Shown one piece after another: positions 43,538 to 53,034 of a DNA stretch of 64,000 bases (within the stretch, counting starts at the first letter, position 1; each line of letters begins with the position of its first letter). The position numbers and the translations under genes were made by a program. Location of the stretch: assembly GCA_017397695.1 (NCBI GenBank), contig JAFQIF010000066.1, positions 1 through 64,000 of the forward strand, in the 5' to 3' direction. Source of the stretch: Clostridia bacterium. GTDB lineage: Bacteria; Bacillota_A; Clostridia; Christensenellales; Aristaeellaceae. The notes under the pieces were generated by a model. That model worked only from the letters and a program-made list of their open reading frames with translations, ran no database searches and was not told where the DNA came from.

Positions 43538-45012
43538 AAATCGCCATTCAGACGCCGTTTGAGGGCTTTGTGAACGATATCGCCGACGTTGTCCGCTTGT
43601 TTTATGGAGAGGGTGCGGCGGTGACCATGCTCGAGCCGCATGAGCGTGAGCTTGTGCATATGCATATTCTGGAAGACGACACGTGGATTGAGCGCTTTGT
43701 ATTGTCTGGCGGGGAGTCGGATGTATCTGTCACGCTTCGAGGAGAAGCGGTTACCTGCGGCGGACTGGAAGAAAAGCGCCAGCTTAAGCGGCTGATCAAG
43801 CGCTGCTGCTACAAGCTTTTTAAGCAGTATACCGGCAGGCGGCCTGCTTGGGGATCGCTCACCGGTATCCGTCCGACGAGGTTGTATTATCAGCAGATGG
43901 AGAGCGGAAAAAGCCATGTTGATGCACGGAAAGCGCTTTCCGATCTGTTTGATCTCTCTGATGAAAAGCTCGGTCTGCTTGATGAAATCATTACTGCGCA
44001 GGATGGTCTGATTCAGCGCCCGCTGAATGCCTGCGATCTGTATATCGGCATACCGTTCTGTACGACGCGCTGCGCGTATTGCTCGTTTTCTTCCGGCGAG
44101 ATTGGCAATGGCAAGCTGGTTGAGCCATATCTGGAAGCGCTCTTTCATGAGATCGACCTTTGCAGCGAGATGGCCTGTGAGATGGGACTGGATATCCGCG
44201 TTGGCTATATCGGGGGCGGCACGCCTAGCAGCCTGACCACAGATCAGCTGAACAGACTGTTGGATCATATGCGGGTTCGCTTTGGAACGCTTTCTGAGTT
44301 GACGGTGGAGGCTGGCAGGCCGGATACTCTGGATCGTGAAAAGCTTGCGATGCTCAGGCGTCATCCGGTTACGCGTATCAGCATCAATCCTCAGACCATG
44401 AACGACGAGACATTGCGTGTGATTGGCCGCGCACATACAGCACAGCAGACGATCGACTGTTATCATCTTGCACGAGAGCTTGGTTTTGAAAATATCAATA
44501 TGGATGTGATTGCAGCACTGCCGGGCGAAGATTATGGGATGTTTGCCCATACGCTTGATGTGATCCGAGAGCTTAATCCCGACAGTATGACCGTACATAC
44601 GCTTGCCATCAAGCGTTCCTCAAAGCTGCATGAGCAAAAGTATCAGCAGCAGGAAGAGGATGTAGCGCGTATGGTGGCCCTTGGCCGCGAAACCGCGCAC
44701 AGCTTGGGTATGCGTGCGTATTATCTGTATAGGCAGAAGTACATGGCCGAGAATCTGGAAAATGTGGGCTATGCCCGTCCGCGCAGTATTTGCCGTTATA
44801 ATATTGATAACATGGAGGAAACCACCAGCGTGCTGGCTTTGGGCGCAGGCGGAATCTCAAAATGTGTCATGCGGCAAGAGGAAAAGATCCTGCGTGCACC
44901 GAATATAGCCAATATTGAGCAATATATTGCCCGTGTGGATGAAATGGTGAAGCGCAAACGCGATGCCTTTGAAGAGAAGGCAAAGCAGATCGCGCGCATG
45001 CAGAAGGAGTGA
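43534..45012 (+). CDS. hemZ: HemZ-family coproporphyrinogen dehydrogenase-like radical SAM protein
   Basis: 492 aa, starting at GTG 43534 within the end of the MBL gene. The radical SAM cluster is YIGIPFCTTRCAYCSF (Cx3Cx2C), at about residues 168-182, preceded by an N-terminal domain of about 160 residues that marks HemZ. GYIGGGTPSSL, VEAGRPDTLD, RISINPQTMND and INMDVIAALPGED follow, and the C-terminal YYLYRQKYMAENLENVGYA matches HemZ. By homology it may act in oxygen-independent heme synthesis, but many anaerobes carry it without a heme pathway, so the substrate is uncertain. Confidence 0.9.
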   Translation: MKIAIQTPFEGFVNDIADVVRLFYGEGAAVTMLEPHERELVHMHILEDDTWIERFVLSGGESDVSVTLRGEAVTCGGLEEKRQLKRLIKRCCYKLFKQYTGRRPAWGSLTGIRPTRLYYQQMESGKSHVDARKALSDLFDLSDEKLGLLDEIITAQDGLIQRPLNACDLYIGIPFCTTRCAYCSFSSGEIGNGKLVEPYLEALFHEIDLCSEMACEMGLDIRVGYIGGGTPSSLTTDQLNRLLDHMRVRFGTLSELTVEAGRPDTLDREKLAMLRRHPVTRISINPQTMNDETLRVIGRAHTAQQTIDCYHLARELGFENINMDVIAALPGEDYGMFAHTLDVIRELNPDSMTVHTLAIKRSSKLHEQKYQQQEEDVARMVALGRETAHSLGMRAYYLYRQKYMAENLENVGYARPRSICRYNIDNMEETTSVLALGAGGISKCVMRQEEKILRAPNIANIEQYIARVDEMVKRKRDAFEEKAKQIARMQKE

Positions 45013-45019
45013 AGCCGAC

Positions 45020-46024
45020 GTGATCATCAGCGATAAACAGGAACTGCGCCGCTGCGTCAAGCAGCTGGTTCGTCGTGCAGATGTGTGTGAGGCTTCGCTG
45101 GATTTCGATGTGCTTCATGGCGCTATCGGGGTGGAGGCAATGCTCGATTTGTGGGCAAGGCCAGCACTCACGCCGGGTGAAGCGCTGCAGCGTTCCGTTG
45201 CAGAGCAGACGCCGTTTTCGCCCGACGCTGCGGCGATGTTTGCCGCGCTGGATGCCATGGATATGCCCGTGCGGGATCTGGACCGCGCTCAGACAATGGA
45301 GCGTGAGTATGAGCGCAATGCATATCTGCGAGAAGTTCTTGATACTCTGCGTGCAAAATGCGTGCTTATCCGCGTGCCGATGGCGCGTGCAGATGAAGTG
45401 GCTTTTGAGGATGACCGTTTTGAGCCTCTCATGTGTGTGGATCGCGATTTGTTTAATCCGGGGCGTTATGGCGTCAGCTATGAGGCTGCGGCACGGCGCA
45501 TAGAGGCTGCTTGTGCAGTGTGTTCCGCACGCAATATCGCATTTGATCGCTTTGATGCGGATGCGCTGCGCTACTGCCTGCTGCCGCTTTGCCAGGATAA
45601 CGGATATGCGCTGCATGTGCATCTTGCCTCCCGTGATGAGATTAATCGTTTTGCAGCGCTGCTGGATGCGTTTGATGGCGTACATGCATTGGCTGCTGCA
45701 CCGGAAGACGAACAGACGCATCTGATTGAGGCGGCTGCACAGCGTATGCGTATGCTGGTGTGTTTGAGCGATCTTTCTGTTATGGGAAAGGCGCTCACAG
45801 CGCTGGGCACACGCTTTGTTCCGTATAGCGCACAGGCTAAACAGCCTGAGCAGATGCTTGGGCGTTGGCTGCTGAAAAAAGAGGTGATCTGGCAGGCGCT
45901 CGTGGAGGCATATTTGCCGCTGGCCCGTACCGGATATGAACTGGAAAGCAGCGCGGTCGAGCGCGATGTGCGCAGACTGCTCAGCGGGAACCTGCTTGCT
46001 CTATGCAGGCCGGATACAATGTAA
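45020..46024 (+). CDS. Hypothetical protein, possible TIM-barrel amidohydrolase/uronate-isomerase relative
   Basis: 334 aa from GTG 45020 (AAGGAG ten bases upstream); an extension further upstream would run inside hemZ. I do not recognise it with certainty. REVLDTLRAKCVLIRVPMARADEVAFEDDRFEPLMCVDRD (in part), ALHVHLASRDEINRF and a final AEQMLGRWLLKKEVIW.. region recall the layout of uronate isomerases (short helical start, an Asp-x-Arg-Phe-x-Pro segment, a strand ending H-x-H). The usual metal set is incomplete, so an active enzyme of that type is doubtful. It is probably the last gene of the rel-dtd-MBL-hemZ unit, 8 bases after hemZ. Confidence 0.6.
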   Translation: MIISDKQELRRCVKQLVRRADVCEASLDFDVLHGAIGVEAMLDLWARPALTPGEALQRSVAEQTPFSPDAAAMFAALDAMDMPVRDLDRAQTMEREYERNAYLREVLDTLRAKCVLIRVPMARADEVAFEDDRFEPLMCVDRDLFNPGRYGVSYEAAARRIEAACAVCSARNIAFDRFDADALRYCLLPLCQDNGYALHVHLASRDEINRFAALLDAFDGVHALAAAPEDEQTHLIEAAAQRMRMLVCLSDLSVMGKALTALGTRFVPYSAQAKQPEQMLGRWLLKKEVIWQALVEAYLPLARTGYELESSAVERDVRRLLSGNLLALCRPDTM

Positions 46025-46053
46025 TACCGATATATGTTCAGGAGGAAAAGACA

Positions 46054-46587
46054 ATGAGTAATCCGATTTTTACAATTGAAATGGAAAATGGCATGACCAT
46101 GAAGGGCGAACTCTACCCGGAGATTGCGCCCAACAGCGTAGCGAACTTTGTGGAGCTGGCCAACAGCGGTTTTTATGATGGCGTAATCTTTCATCGTGTG
46201 ATCCCGGGTTTCATGATTCAGGGCGGTGATCCGATGGGTCAGGGCATTGGCGGCCCGGGCTACTGCATCAAGGGCGAGTTCAAGCGTAACGGTTTTGATA
46301 ATCCGCTCAAGCATACCCGCGGCGTGCTCTCTATGGCCCGCAGCATGATGCCTAATTCTGCTGGCAGCCAGTTCTTTGTGATGGTTGAAGATGCTCCGCA
46401 TCTGGATGGTCAGTATGCCGCATTCGGCAAGGTGACCGAGGGCATGGAAACCGCTGATGCTATCGTGTCTGTGCCGCGTGATCGCTATAACGACAAGCCG
46501 TATGAAGAGCAGAAGATGAAGTCTGTTCGAGTTGAGACCTTTGGCGTGGAGTATAAGGTTGAAAAGATCAAGAGCAGCAGGTTCTGA
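46054..46587 (+). CDS. Cyclophilin-type peptidyl-prolyl isomerase
   Basis: 177 aa, cytoplasmic (no signal peptide). ATG at 46054 after CAGGAGG. Cyclophilin residues are clear: NFVELANSGFYDGVIFHRVIPGFMIQGGDP in two parts (catalytic Arg in FHRV), GVLSMARS, GSQFFVM and LDGQYAAFGKV. It catalyses cis-trans isomerisation of peptidyl-proline. zapA begins 14 bases later. Confidence 0.96.
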   Translation: MSNPIFTIEMENGMTMKGELYPEIAPNSVANFVELANSGFYDGVIFHRVIPGFMIQGGDPMGQGIGGPGYCIKGEFKRNGFDNPLKHTRGVLSMARSMMPNSAGSQFFVMVEDAPHLDGQYAAFGKVTEGMETADAIVSVPRDRYNDKPYEEQKMKSVRVETFGVEYKVEKIKSSRF

Positions 46588-46601
46588 TCGGGAGGGCGCC
46601 T

Positions 46602-46862
46602 GTGAAGAAGAATAAGGTTGTCATTCATCTGATGGGCCGGGACTATGTGCTGCTGACCGATCAGGATACAGCGCAGGTACAGCGTCTGGCACGCTATGTG
46701 GATCGCAAGATGCGAGAAGTATCCGTTACGACACGCGCGGGCGAAAACATGGTTCCTACGCTGACGGCCATGACGCTGGCGGGAGAACTGTTTCGTGCAC
46801 AGGATGAGAATGTACGCCTGAAGAAGGAACTGGATGCCCTGCAGTCCGAGAAAAAAGCGTAA
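46602..46862 (+). CDS. zapA: Cell division protein ZapA
   Basis: 86 aa from GTG 46602 with GGGAGG upstream. KNKVVIHLMGRDYVLLTDQD and VQRLARYVDRKMREV match ZapA, with a C-terminal helix (FRAQDENVRLKKELDALQSEKK) that forms a coiled coil. ZapA crosslinks FtsZ filaments. In Firmicutes it precedes the U32 peptidase and mutS2, as here. Confidence 0.9.
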   Translation: MKKNKVVIHLMGRDYVLLTDQDTAQVQRLARYVDRKMREVSVTTRAGENMVPTLTAMTLAGELFRAQDENVRLKKELDALQSEKKA

Positions 46863-46884
46863 TGACATGCGGCGGTACGGAGAT

Positions 46885-47012
46885 TCTGTGCTGCCGCATT
46901 TTCAAATGCGAAATATTGCAGACTTGTTTGATATGCGCGAAGCGAAGAAGGGGTCTGGGGACAATGTCCCCGGGCGGGTTTCAGGGCAGCAGATCTGACG
47001 TATCATATGCGA
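46885..47012. repeat. Intergenic palindromic repeat, copy E (zapA-U32 gap)
   Basis: Right half at about 46933-47008: GCGCGAAGCGAAGAAGGGG, hairpin CTGGGGA/TCCCCGG with loop CAATG, GGGCGGGTTTCAGGGC and CTGACGTATCA. The left half is short; instead a small GCATTTTCAAATGC hairpin is seen. The copy fills the gap between zapA and the U32 gene. Confidence 0.7.
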
Positions 47013-47053
47013 TAACCCTAAACGTAACCCATCTGCTTCTATTCGGAGGTTTT

Positions 47054-49399
47054 ATGGAATTGCTTTCCCCGGCGGGCAACCGCGAAGCACTCGTCGCCGC
47101 CCTTTCCTGCGGTGCTGATGCAGTATATCTGGGCTATACGGCCTTTGGTGCGCGTAGCTATGCGGGCAATTTTAATGATCAGCAGCTTAAAGAGGCGGTA
47201 GAATATGCGCATGAGCGCGGCAGGAAGATATTTGTGACCGTTAATACGCTGATCAAGCAGTGCGAGGTGGACGACCTGTGCGACGTACTCGAGCTGATTG
47301 TCCGTCACGGAGTAGACGCCGCTATCGTGCAGGATCTGGGCGTGGTGCGCATTGCCAGAGAGCGCTTTCCGCAGCTGACACTGCATGCCAGTACGCAGAT
47401 GACGGTGAATAATGCGCACGGGGCTCAGATGCTCAGAAATTTGGGCCTTACCCGAGTAGTGCCTGCGAGGGAATGCCCGCTTTCGGAACTGAAAAAGATG
47501 GCGGATACCGGTGTGGAGATCGAAGCCTTTGCGCATGGCGCGCTGTGTGTGGCGGTTTCCGGTCAGTGCCTGTTTTCCAGCATGATCGGCGGCAGAAGCG
47601 GTAATAGAGGGCGCTGTGCACAGCCGTGCCGCCTGCCATATAGGCTCGATGACGGTACGAGCGGCTATCTGCTTTCCACGCGTGATCTGATGCTTATCGA
47701 TAAGATTCCACAGATGCGCGACGCGGGCGTATATTCCTTCAAGCTGGAAGGACGCATGAAGCGGCCGGAATATGTGGGCGTGATCACCAGGGCGTATCGC
47801 GAAGCGCTCGATGCAGCTCAGGCGTATGTGCCGTATCATCCAAGTAAAAAGACGATCGATGCGCTCAAGCAGATCTTTAATCGCGGCGGTTTCACCGAGG
47901 GCTATGTGATGAATCGCAGCAATGCGGCTTTGATGAGCTGGGAACGTCCAAACCACTGGGGTATTAAGGTGGGTAGAATCACATCGATGCGCGGCCCGCT
48001 GGCGAAGGTGCTGCTGGAGGAAAACCTGAGCGACGGCGACGGTCTGCAGGTACGCGGTAAAGAAGAGATTGATTTTACATACTCGGGCAATAACGCTATG
48101 CGCGGATGCGAAGCAACCGTGCGAATAGCTTCAGGAAAGCATAAGCCGGGCGATAGTGTGTACCGACTGACCGATGCTGTGCAGATGGCGGAGATCCGGG
48201 AGCGCATGACGCAGGAATACGAGAGAATTCCGCTGGAAGCGACGCTTACAGCTATGCCCGGATATACAGCTGTACTGGAACTGTGCGATAGAGATGGTCA
48301 TACTGTTCGTGCAGAAAGCGAACAGATCGTCGATCATGCACAGCAGCGCGCACTTGACCGAGAATATGCATTTAAACAGATTGCAAAAACCGGTGGTACT
48401 CCGTATGAGATTACGAATTTGAATCTCATCAGCGAGAATGCATTTATGACGGCAAGCATGCTCAATGGCCTGCGCCGAGATGCACTCACGGCAATGAAGA
48501 CGGCCAGAATTCAAGTGGTCCGCGAAGAAAAAAAGGGTAAAAAGCTGCAGGCGGACATGCCTGCGCAGGAACAGATACTTGTTGTTCAGAGTGAGCGTCT
48601 GGGTGACTCTTCGGAACTGACGGCCTGCGGAGCAGATACGTTTTATTGGGAGCCACAGGTATATGCGCCTGCAGCGATTGAAGCGGAACTGGCAAAAAAC
48701 CCTGACGCCAAACCGGTACTTGTCCTGCCGGCTGTAATGTACAGCGAAGAACTCGACAGGATATATGCGCTTGTTTGTGCTTATGCAGATCGATTTGCAG
48801 GCGTTGCGGTCAACAATATCGGTCAGCTTGGCTTAAAGTGGCCGATTCCGGTATATGGCGGACAGGGACTGAACGTCATGAATGGTGACTGCGCAGCATT
48901 CTATTTTGCGTATGGAGCCTGCCGGTTGACGGCTTCGTGTGAGTTGAGCTATAAGGAACTCAGAGAATTGCAGGCATGCGGAGGCAATTACGAAATTGAA
49001 GCCTATGGTCGCACACAGCTGATGCTGCTCAGCCATTGTCCGAGAAGAACGAAAGCGGGCGATGAAAAGCAGGATGCTGCATGCAATGCCTGTGCTGCCA
49101 ATCATGGATGTCCGCAGGTGTATACCGACCGAAAAGGATATCGTTTTCCCACCTGGCGGCAGAAGATGGAACATGGGTGTGTCGTTCGTCTGTACAACAG
49201 TGTGCCTACGGATATGGCGCGCTCGGCGAAGAAACTGTATGATGCCAGACTATCCCTGCGCCTGAACTTTACGGATGAGAGTCTTGAACGGCAGAAGGAA
49301 ATTGTTTCGTCCTATCGTCGTGTGCTGGATGAAGGCGTATTTGATCATGAGATCACAGAATTCTCAACGAGCGGCCATCTGACCCGCGGGGTTGAGTGA
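47054..49399 (+). CDS. U32 family peptidase / RlhA-like protein
   Basis: 781 aa from ATG 47054 (CGGAGG upstream); the frame is open further upstream only through the repeat. MELLSPAGNREALVAALSCGAD and the U32 signature EAFAHGALCVAVSGQCLFSS are clear, with GNRGRCAQPCR. A second domain (DUF3656-like, about 380-500) and a C-terminal domain with CNACAANHGCPQVY follow. In E. coli the long form RlhA hydroxylates 23S rRNA C2501 using prephenate; other members are collagenase-like. The four Cys (SGQCLFS, GRCAQPC, plus one) bind iron-sulfur in relatives. I favour RNA modification by analogy. Confidence 0.88.
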   Translation: MELLSPAGNREALVAALSCGADAVYLGYTAFGARSYAGNFNDQQLKEAVEYAHERGRKIFVTVNTLIKQCEVDDLCDVLELIVRHGVDAAIVQDLGVVRIARERFPQLTLHASTQMTVNNAHGAQMLRNLGLTRVVPARECPLSELKKMADTGVEIEAFAHGALCVAVSGQCLFSSMIGGRSGNRGRCAQPCRLPYRLDDGTSGYLLSTRDLMLIDKIPQMRDAGVYSFKLEGRMKRPEYVGVITRAYREALDAAQAYVPYHPSKKTIDALKQIFNRGGFTEGYVMNRSNAALMSWERPNHWGIKVGRITSMRGPLAKVLLEENLSDGDGLQVRGKEEIDFTYSGNNAMRGCEATVRIASGKHKPGDSVYRLTDAVQMAEIRERMTQEYERIPLEATLTAMPGYTAVLELCDRDGHTVRAESEQIVDHAQQRALDREYAFKQIAKTGGTPYEITNLNLISENAFMTASMLNGLRRDALTAMKTARIQVVREEKKGKKLQADMPAQEQILVVQSERLGDSSELTACGADTFYWEPQVYAPAAIEAELAKNPDAKPVLVLPAVMYSEELDRIYALVCAYADRFAGVAVNNIGQLGLKWPIPVYGGQGLNVMNGDCAAFYFAYGACRLTASCELSYKELRELQACGGNYEIEAYGRTQLMLLSHCPRRTKAGDEKQDAACNACAANHGCPQVYTDRKGYRFPTWRQKMEHGCVVRLYNSVPTDMARSAKKLYDARLSLRLNFTDESLERQKEIVSSYRRVLDEGVFDHEITEFSTSGHLTRGVE

Positions 49400-49410
49400 A
49401 GGAGGAAGCT

Positions 49411-51783
49411 ATGACCGAAAGAACCTTACGTGTTCTGGAGTTTAACAAAATCCGTGCGCAACTGACGCAATTCTGCGAATCGGATATGGGTGCGGCATTG
49501 TGCGAAGCCTTGGAGCCGGTCAGCAGGATCGATGATGTGCGGCGCATGCAGCAAGAGACGAGGGAAGCGCATGATTTGCTGACCTATCTTGGAGGCACAC
49601 CGATGGTGTCTTTTTCCGATGTGCGTGCGCAGCTGCATCTGGCGGAGATCGGTTCTACGCTTTCTCCGCGTGCGCTGATGGATATCGGCGCATCGCTTCG
49701 AGCAGCGCGGGCGTGTCGGGAAGCGCTGGTGCATGATCGTGGAGGTACGCCGATGATCACGGCAAACGCTTCGCGCCTGTCCACGTTCAAGGCTGTTGAG
49801 CAGGCGATTACCGACGCGATTATCAGCGAAGAAGAGATTGCCGATCGCGCAAGTCCTGAACTGTTTTCCATTCGCAGAAAGATGCGCGCCTGCAATGAGC
49901 GCGTTCGTGAGAAGCTTAACGGCATGATTCATAGCCCGACATATGCAAAGTACTTGCAGGATACGATCATCACCATGCGTGGTGACCGCTATGTGCTGCC
50001 TGTGAGGCAGGAATATCGCTCTATGGTGCCGGGCATCGTACATGACCAGTCTGCCACGGGTGCGACGATCTTTGTAGAGCCGATGTCTGTTGTGGAGATT
50101 GGCAACGAGCTCAAGCAGCTGGTTGCCAGCGAGCGGGCGGAAATTGAGCGTATTCTCCGCATGCTTTCTGCCCAGATCGCGCCGGATGCACCGGCTATGG
50201 CTGATAATTTGGCTATTCTGGCTCAATTGGATTTTGCGTTTGCCAAGGCAATGCTTGCCAGAGAGATGTTCGCTGTCGAGCCCAAGATCAACGATCAGGG
50301 CAGAATCAAAATTGTTCGTGGCCGCCATCCGCTGATTGACCCGCAGAAGGTCGTCCCACTGGATATCCGTTTGGGAGAGGACTTTATCAGCCTGATCATC
50401 ACAGGTCCCAATACCGGCGGCAAGACGGTTACCCTTAAGACTACCGGTCTGTTCACGCTGATGGCGCAGGCAGGACTGCAGGTTCCGGCAGAATACGGCA
50501 CAGAGCTGGCTGTGTTCGACGATGTCTTCGCCGATATCGGTGACGAGCAGTCGATTGAGCAGTCTCTTTCTACGTTCTCCGGTCATATGAAAAACATCGT
50601 GTCGATTCTGGAAAATGTGACGCCGGATTCGCTTGTGCTCTTTGACGAGTTGGGTGCGGGTACTGATCCGACAGAGGGTGCAGCATTGGCCCAGTCTATT
50701 CTGTCCACGCTGCTGACCATGCGTACGCGTAACGTCGCTACTACGCATTACAGCGAGCTCAAAGAATATGCGCTTACAACGCCGAATGTTGAAAATGCAT
50801 CTGTCGAATTCGACGTATCGACACTGAGACCGACATACAGGCTTTCTATCGGTATTCCGGGTAAGTCCAATGCTTTTGAGATTTCTCGCAAGCTGGGGCT
50901 TCCGGAATATGTCATTGACAAAGCCAAAGATCTGCTCTCCAAGGAAGCGGTTCGCTTTGAGGACGTTATCGCGAATGCTGAGTATCATCGACAGATTGCG
51001 GAGAAGGAACGAAAGATTGCAGAAGAGGCCCGCCAGGAGATGGTGAACATCCGCAATCAGGCGGAAGTAGAGCGCAAGAAGCTGGAGGATCAGCGTGACC
51101 GTGCGATCAAGAAAGCGAAGGAAGAGGCGAAACGCATCATCGAAAACACGCGTCGTGAATCCGAGGCTATGATTGCAGAACTCCGTGCCATGAAGAAAGC
51201 CGGAGGCGCGCAGGAGCATGAGATACAGCGCGTAAAAAAGAAAATGGAGCAGGCACAGGATGCTCTTGCGGAAAAGAAAGAGGTTGGAGGCGAGATTCCA
51301 AAGACGGTCAAGCCGGGTGATATGGTACATATTGCTTCTATGGATGTGGATGCGACGATCGTTACTGTTCCGGATGCCAAGGGCTATGTTCAGCTTAAGG
51401 TTGGCATGATGAAGATGCGTGCGCAGCTGTCCGATTTGCGTACGATGACGTCGACTCAGCAGATGATCAAGAAGGGGCAGAAGAAGCTCGAGCGCAAGAA
51501 GTCTATGCGTGAGCTGCGGGTGGATGTGACTTCGCGCTCCGTTCGTCAGGAACTGGATGTACGCGGCATGGCGCTGGACGAGGCACTGCCCGAGGTTCAG
51601 AAGTTTCTGGACGATGCGATGCTCTCATCGCTTGGAGAGGTATCTATTATCCACGGCAACGGCATGGGCATCCTGCGGTCCGGTATTCAGGATTGCCTGC
51701 GCCGCCATCCCTGTGTGAGCAGTTTCCGCCTGGGCCGTTATGGCGAGGGTGAAACAGGCGTGACGATCGTCTCGCTCAGGTAA
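49411..51783 (+). CDS. mutS2: Endonuclease MutS2
   Basis: 790 aa. The ATG at 49411 follows AAGGAGG (49400s). It lacks the mismatch-reading N-terminal domain of MutS. Core and clamp (about 1-310) are followed by the ABC ATPase with Walker A TGPNTGGKTVTLKT, LSTFSGHMKNI (signature), LVLFDELGAGTDPTEG and TTHYSELKEYA. A long charged coiled coil (510-640) leads to the C-terminal Smr nuclease domain (LDVRGMALDEALPEVQKFL and IIHGNGMGILRSGI). Family roles: suppression of recombination and, in Bacillus, rescue of collided ribosomes. Confidence 0.97.
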   Translation: MTERTLRVLEFNKIRAQLTQFCESDMGAALCEALEPVSRIDDVRRMQQETREAHDLLTYLGGTPMVSFSDVRAQLHLAEIGSTLSPRALMDIGASLRAARACREALVHDRGGTPMITANASRLSTFKAVEQAITDAIISEEEIADRASPELFSIRRKMRACNERVREKLNGMIHSPTYAKYLQDTIITMRGDRYVLPVRQEYRSMVPGIVHDQSATGATIFVEPMSVVEIGNELKQLVASERAEIERILRMLSAQIAPDAPAMADNLAILAQLDFAFAKAMLAREMFAVEPKINDQGRIKIVRGRHPLIDPQKVVPLDIRLGEDFISLIITGPNTGGKTVTLKTTGLFTLMAQAGLQVPAEYGTELAVFDDVFADIGDEQSIEQSLSTFSGHMKNIVSILENVTPDSLVLFDELGAGTDPTEGAALAQSILSTLLTMRTRNVATTHYSELKEYALTTPNVENASVEFDVSTLRPTYRLSIGIPGKSNAFEISRKLGLPEYVIDKAKDLLSKEAVRFEDVIANAEYHRQIAEKERKIAEEARQEMVNIRNQAEVERKKLEDQRDRAIKKAKEEAKRIIENTRRESEAMIAELRAMKKAGGAQEHEIQRVKKKMEQAQDALAEKKEVGGEIPKTVKPGDMVHIASMDVDATIVTVPDAKGYVQLKVGMMKMRAQLSDLRTMTSTQQMIKKGQKKLERKKSMRELRVDVTSRSVRQELDVRGMALDEALPEVQKFLDDAMLSSLGEVSIIHGNGMGILRSGIQDCLRRHPCVSSFRLGRYGEGETGVTIVSLR

Positions 51784-51837
51784 GTTTTTTTGATAGTTTC
51801 ACGCATTCCTGCCCATACTGTCGTATGGGGTGAGCGA

Positions 51838-52974
51838 ATGAGTATGAAAAGAGAGATTGCAGCGAGCACCCTGCTCTTGGGGATGCTTGCTGCAATTCTA
51901 TTTATCGGGAAGGACTCTTCCGGGGAGACCAGCGCAGTTTATGCGCAGGGTGAGTATGTGCAGCTGCTTGGCGGAATTACCAGTCCGTTTGCGGATGTAG
52001 CGCAGCTTGTGATGCCGTGCGTTGTCGGCGTGAGCAACCGGGCCAATACATATAGTATCATCAGCGGGCAAACCGAGATGATTGAACAATCCAGCGGATC
52101 AGGGGTGGTTATCACTACGCAGGGACATGTGGTTACCAATTATCACGTGGTCGAAGGAGCGAGCGATGTACAGGTGCTCTGGCAGGGACAGTATCTGAAA
52201 GCGGAGATCATCGGCGTGGATGAACTGACGGATCTGGCTGTGCTTCGTGTAAAGGAGGATGTGATGCTGCCTGCGGTGAAAATGGGCAATACAGAAGATG
52301 TGCGAGTGGGAGATTGGGCGATTGTGGTTGGAAATCCGCTGGGTAAGCAATTTGCAGATACGGTGACAGTGGGTGTGGTTTCTGCATTAAATCGGGAGAT
52401 TGATGGATCCTCGATCGTTAAAATGCTTCAAACGGATGCAGCGATCAACTCAGGCAACAGCGGCGGCGGCATGTTCAATACTCGCGGAGAATTGATTGGA
52501 ATTCCTTCGCTTAAGTTCAGCGCTTCAGGTAGGAAAGGTGTGGCGAGCATAGAAGGAATTGCGATGGCAATTCCGATGGATGTGGTACATCCTGTGGTGA
52601 ACAGTTTGATTCAGTACGGAAAAGTCACTCGACCTAAGTTGGGTATTTCTGTGATGACGCTGCGAGGGAGTGAAGAACCGACGGAGGGTATGCTGCCTGC
52701 TGGCGTATATGTGAGCGCGGTTTCTGCTGGCGGCGCAGCACAGATTGCAGGTATCCAGCCTGATGATATCATCATCCGTGTGGATGGAGAACGAGTCATG
52801 CTGCATACGGATCTGACCAATCGCATTGCGGCAAAGCAGTCGGGAGATTCGGTTGAACTGACCGTGTATAGGATTCCTGGTCTGGCGGAATTGACTGTAC
52901 AGGATCGGATTCCTCAGGGAGAGGAACTGGAATTCACGGTGATGCTTCAGGTTCCGTCTGAAGCGTCGCTGTAA
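51838..52974 (+). CDS. HtrA/DegP-like serine protease with PDZ domain
   Basis: Starts at ATG 51838 (GGGGTGAG upstream), 378 aa. An N-terminal membrane anchor or signal (IAASTLLLGMLAAILFIG) precedes the trypsin-like domain. The triad is visible: His in VVTNYHVVEG, Asp in ELTDLAVLRV, Ser in AINSGNSGGGMFN. One PDZ domain follows (about 275-360: LPAGVYVSAVSAGGAAQIAGIQPDDIIIRVDG in part). The single anchor, single PDZ layout matches the extracytoplasmic quality-control proteases HtrA/HtrB of Firmicutes. Six to seven bases after its stop a 60-base gap leads to spoIVA. Confidence 0.94.
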   Translation: MSMKREIAASTLLLGMLAAILFIGKDSSGETSAVYAQGEYVQLLGGITSPFADVAQLVMPCVVGVSNRANTYSIISGQTEMIEQSSGSGVVITTQGHVVTNYHVVEGASDVQVLWQGQYLKAEIIGVDELTDLAVLRVKEDVMLPAVKMGNTEDVRVGDWAIVVGNPLGKQFADTVTVGVVSALNREIDGSSIVKMLQTDAAINSGNSGGGMFNTRGELIGIPSLKFSASGRKGVASIEGIAMAIPMDVVHPVVNSLIQYGKVTRPKLGISVMTLRGSEEPTEGMLPAGVYVSAVSAGGAAQIAGIQPDDIIIRVDGERVMLHTDLTNRIAAKQSGDSVELTVYRIPGLAELTVQDRIPQGEELEFTVMLQVPSEASL

Positions 52975-53034
52975 AGTGCAGCATACTTGCTCCCGCGCAT
53001 GCATACCTTTGCGTGACGGCAGGGAGGGATGATG

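Noticed and set aside
46862..47053. N-terminal extension of the U32 peptidase through the repeat
   Set aside because: The frame happens to be open, but the ATG at 47054 has a CGGAGG site and gives the conserved MELLSPAGN start.
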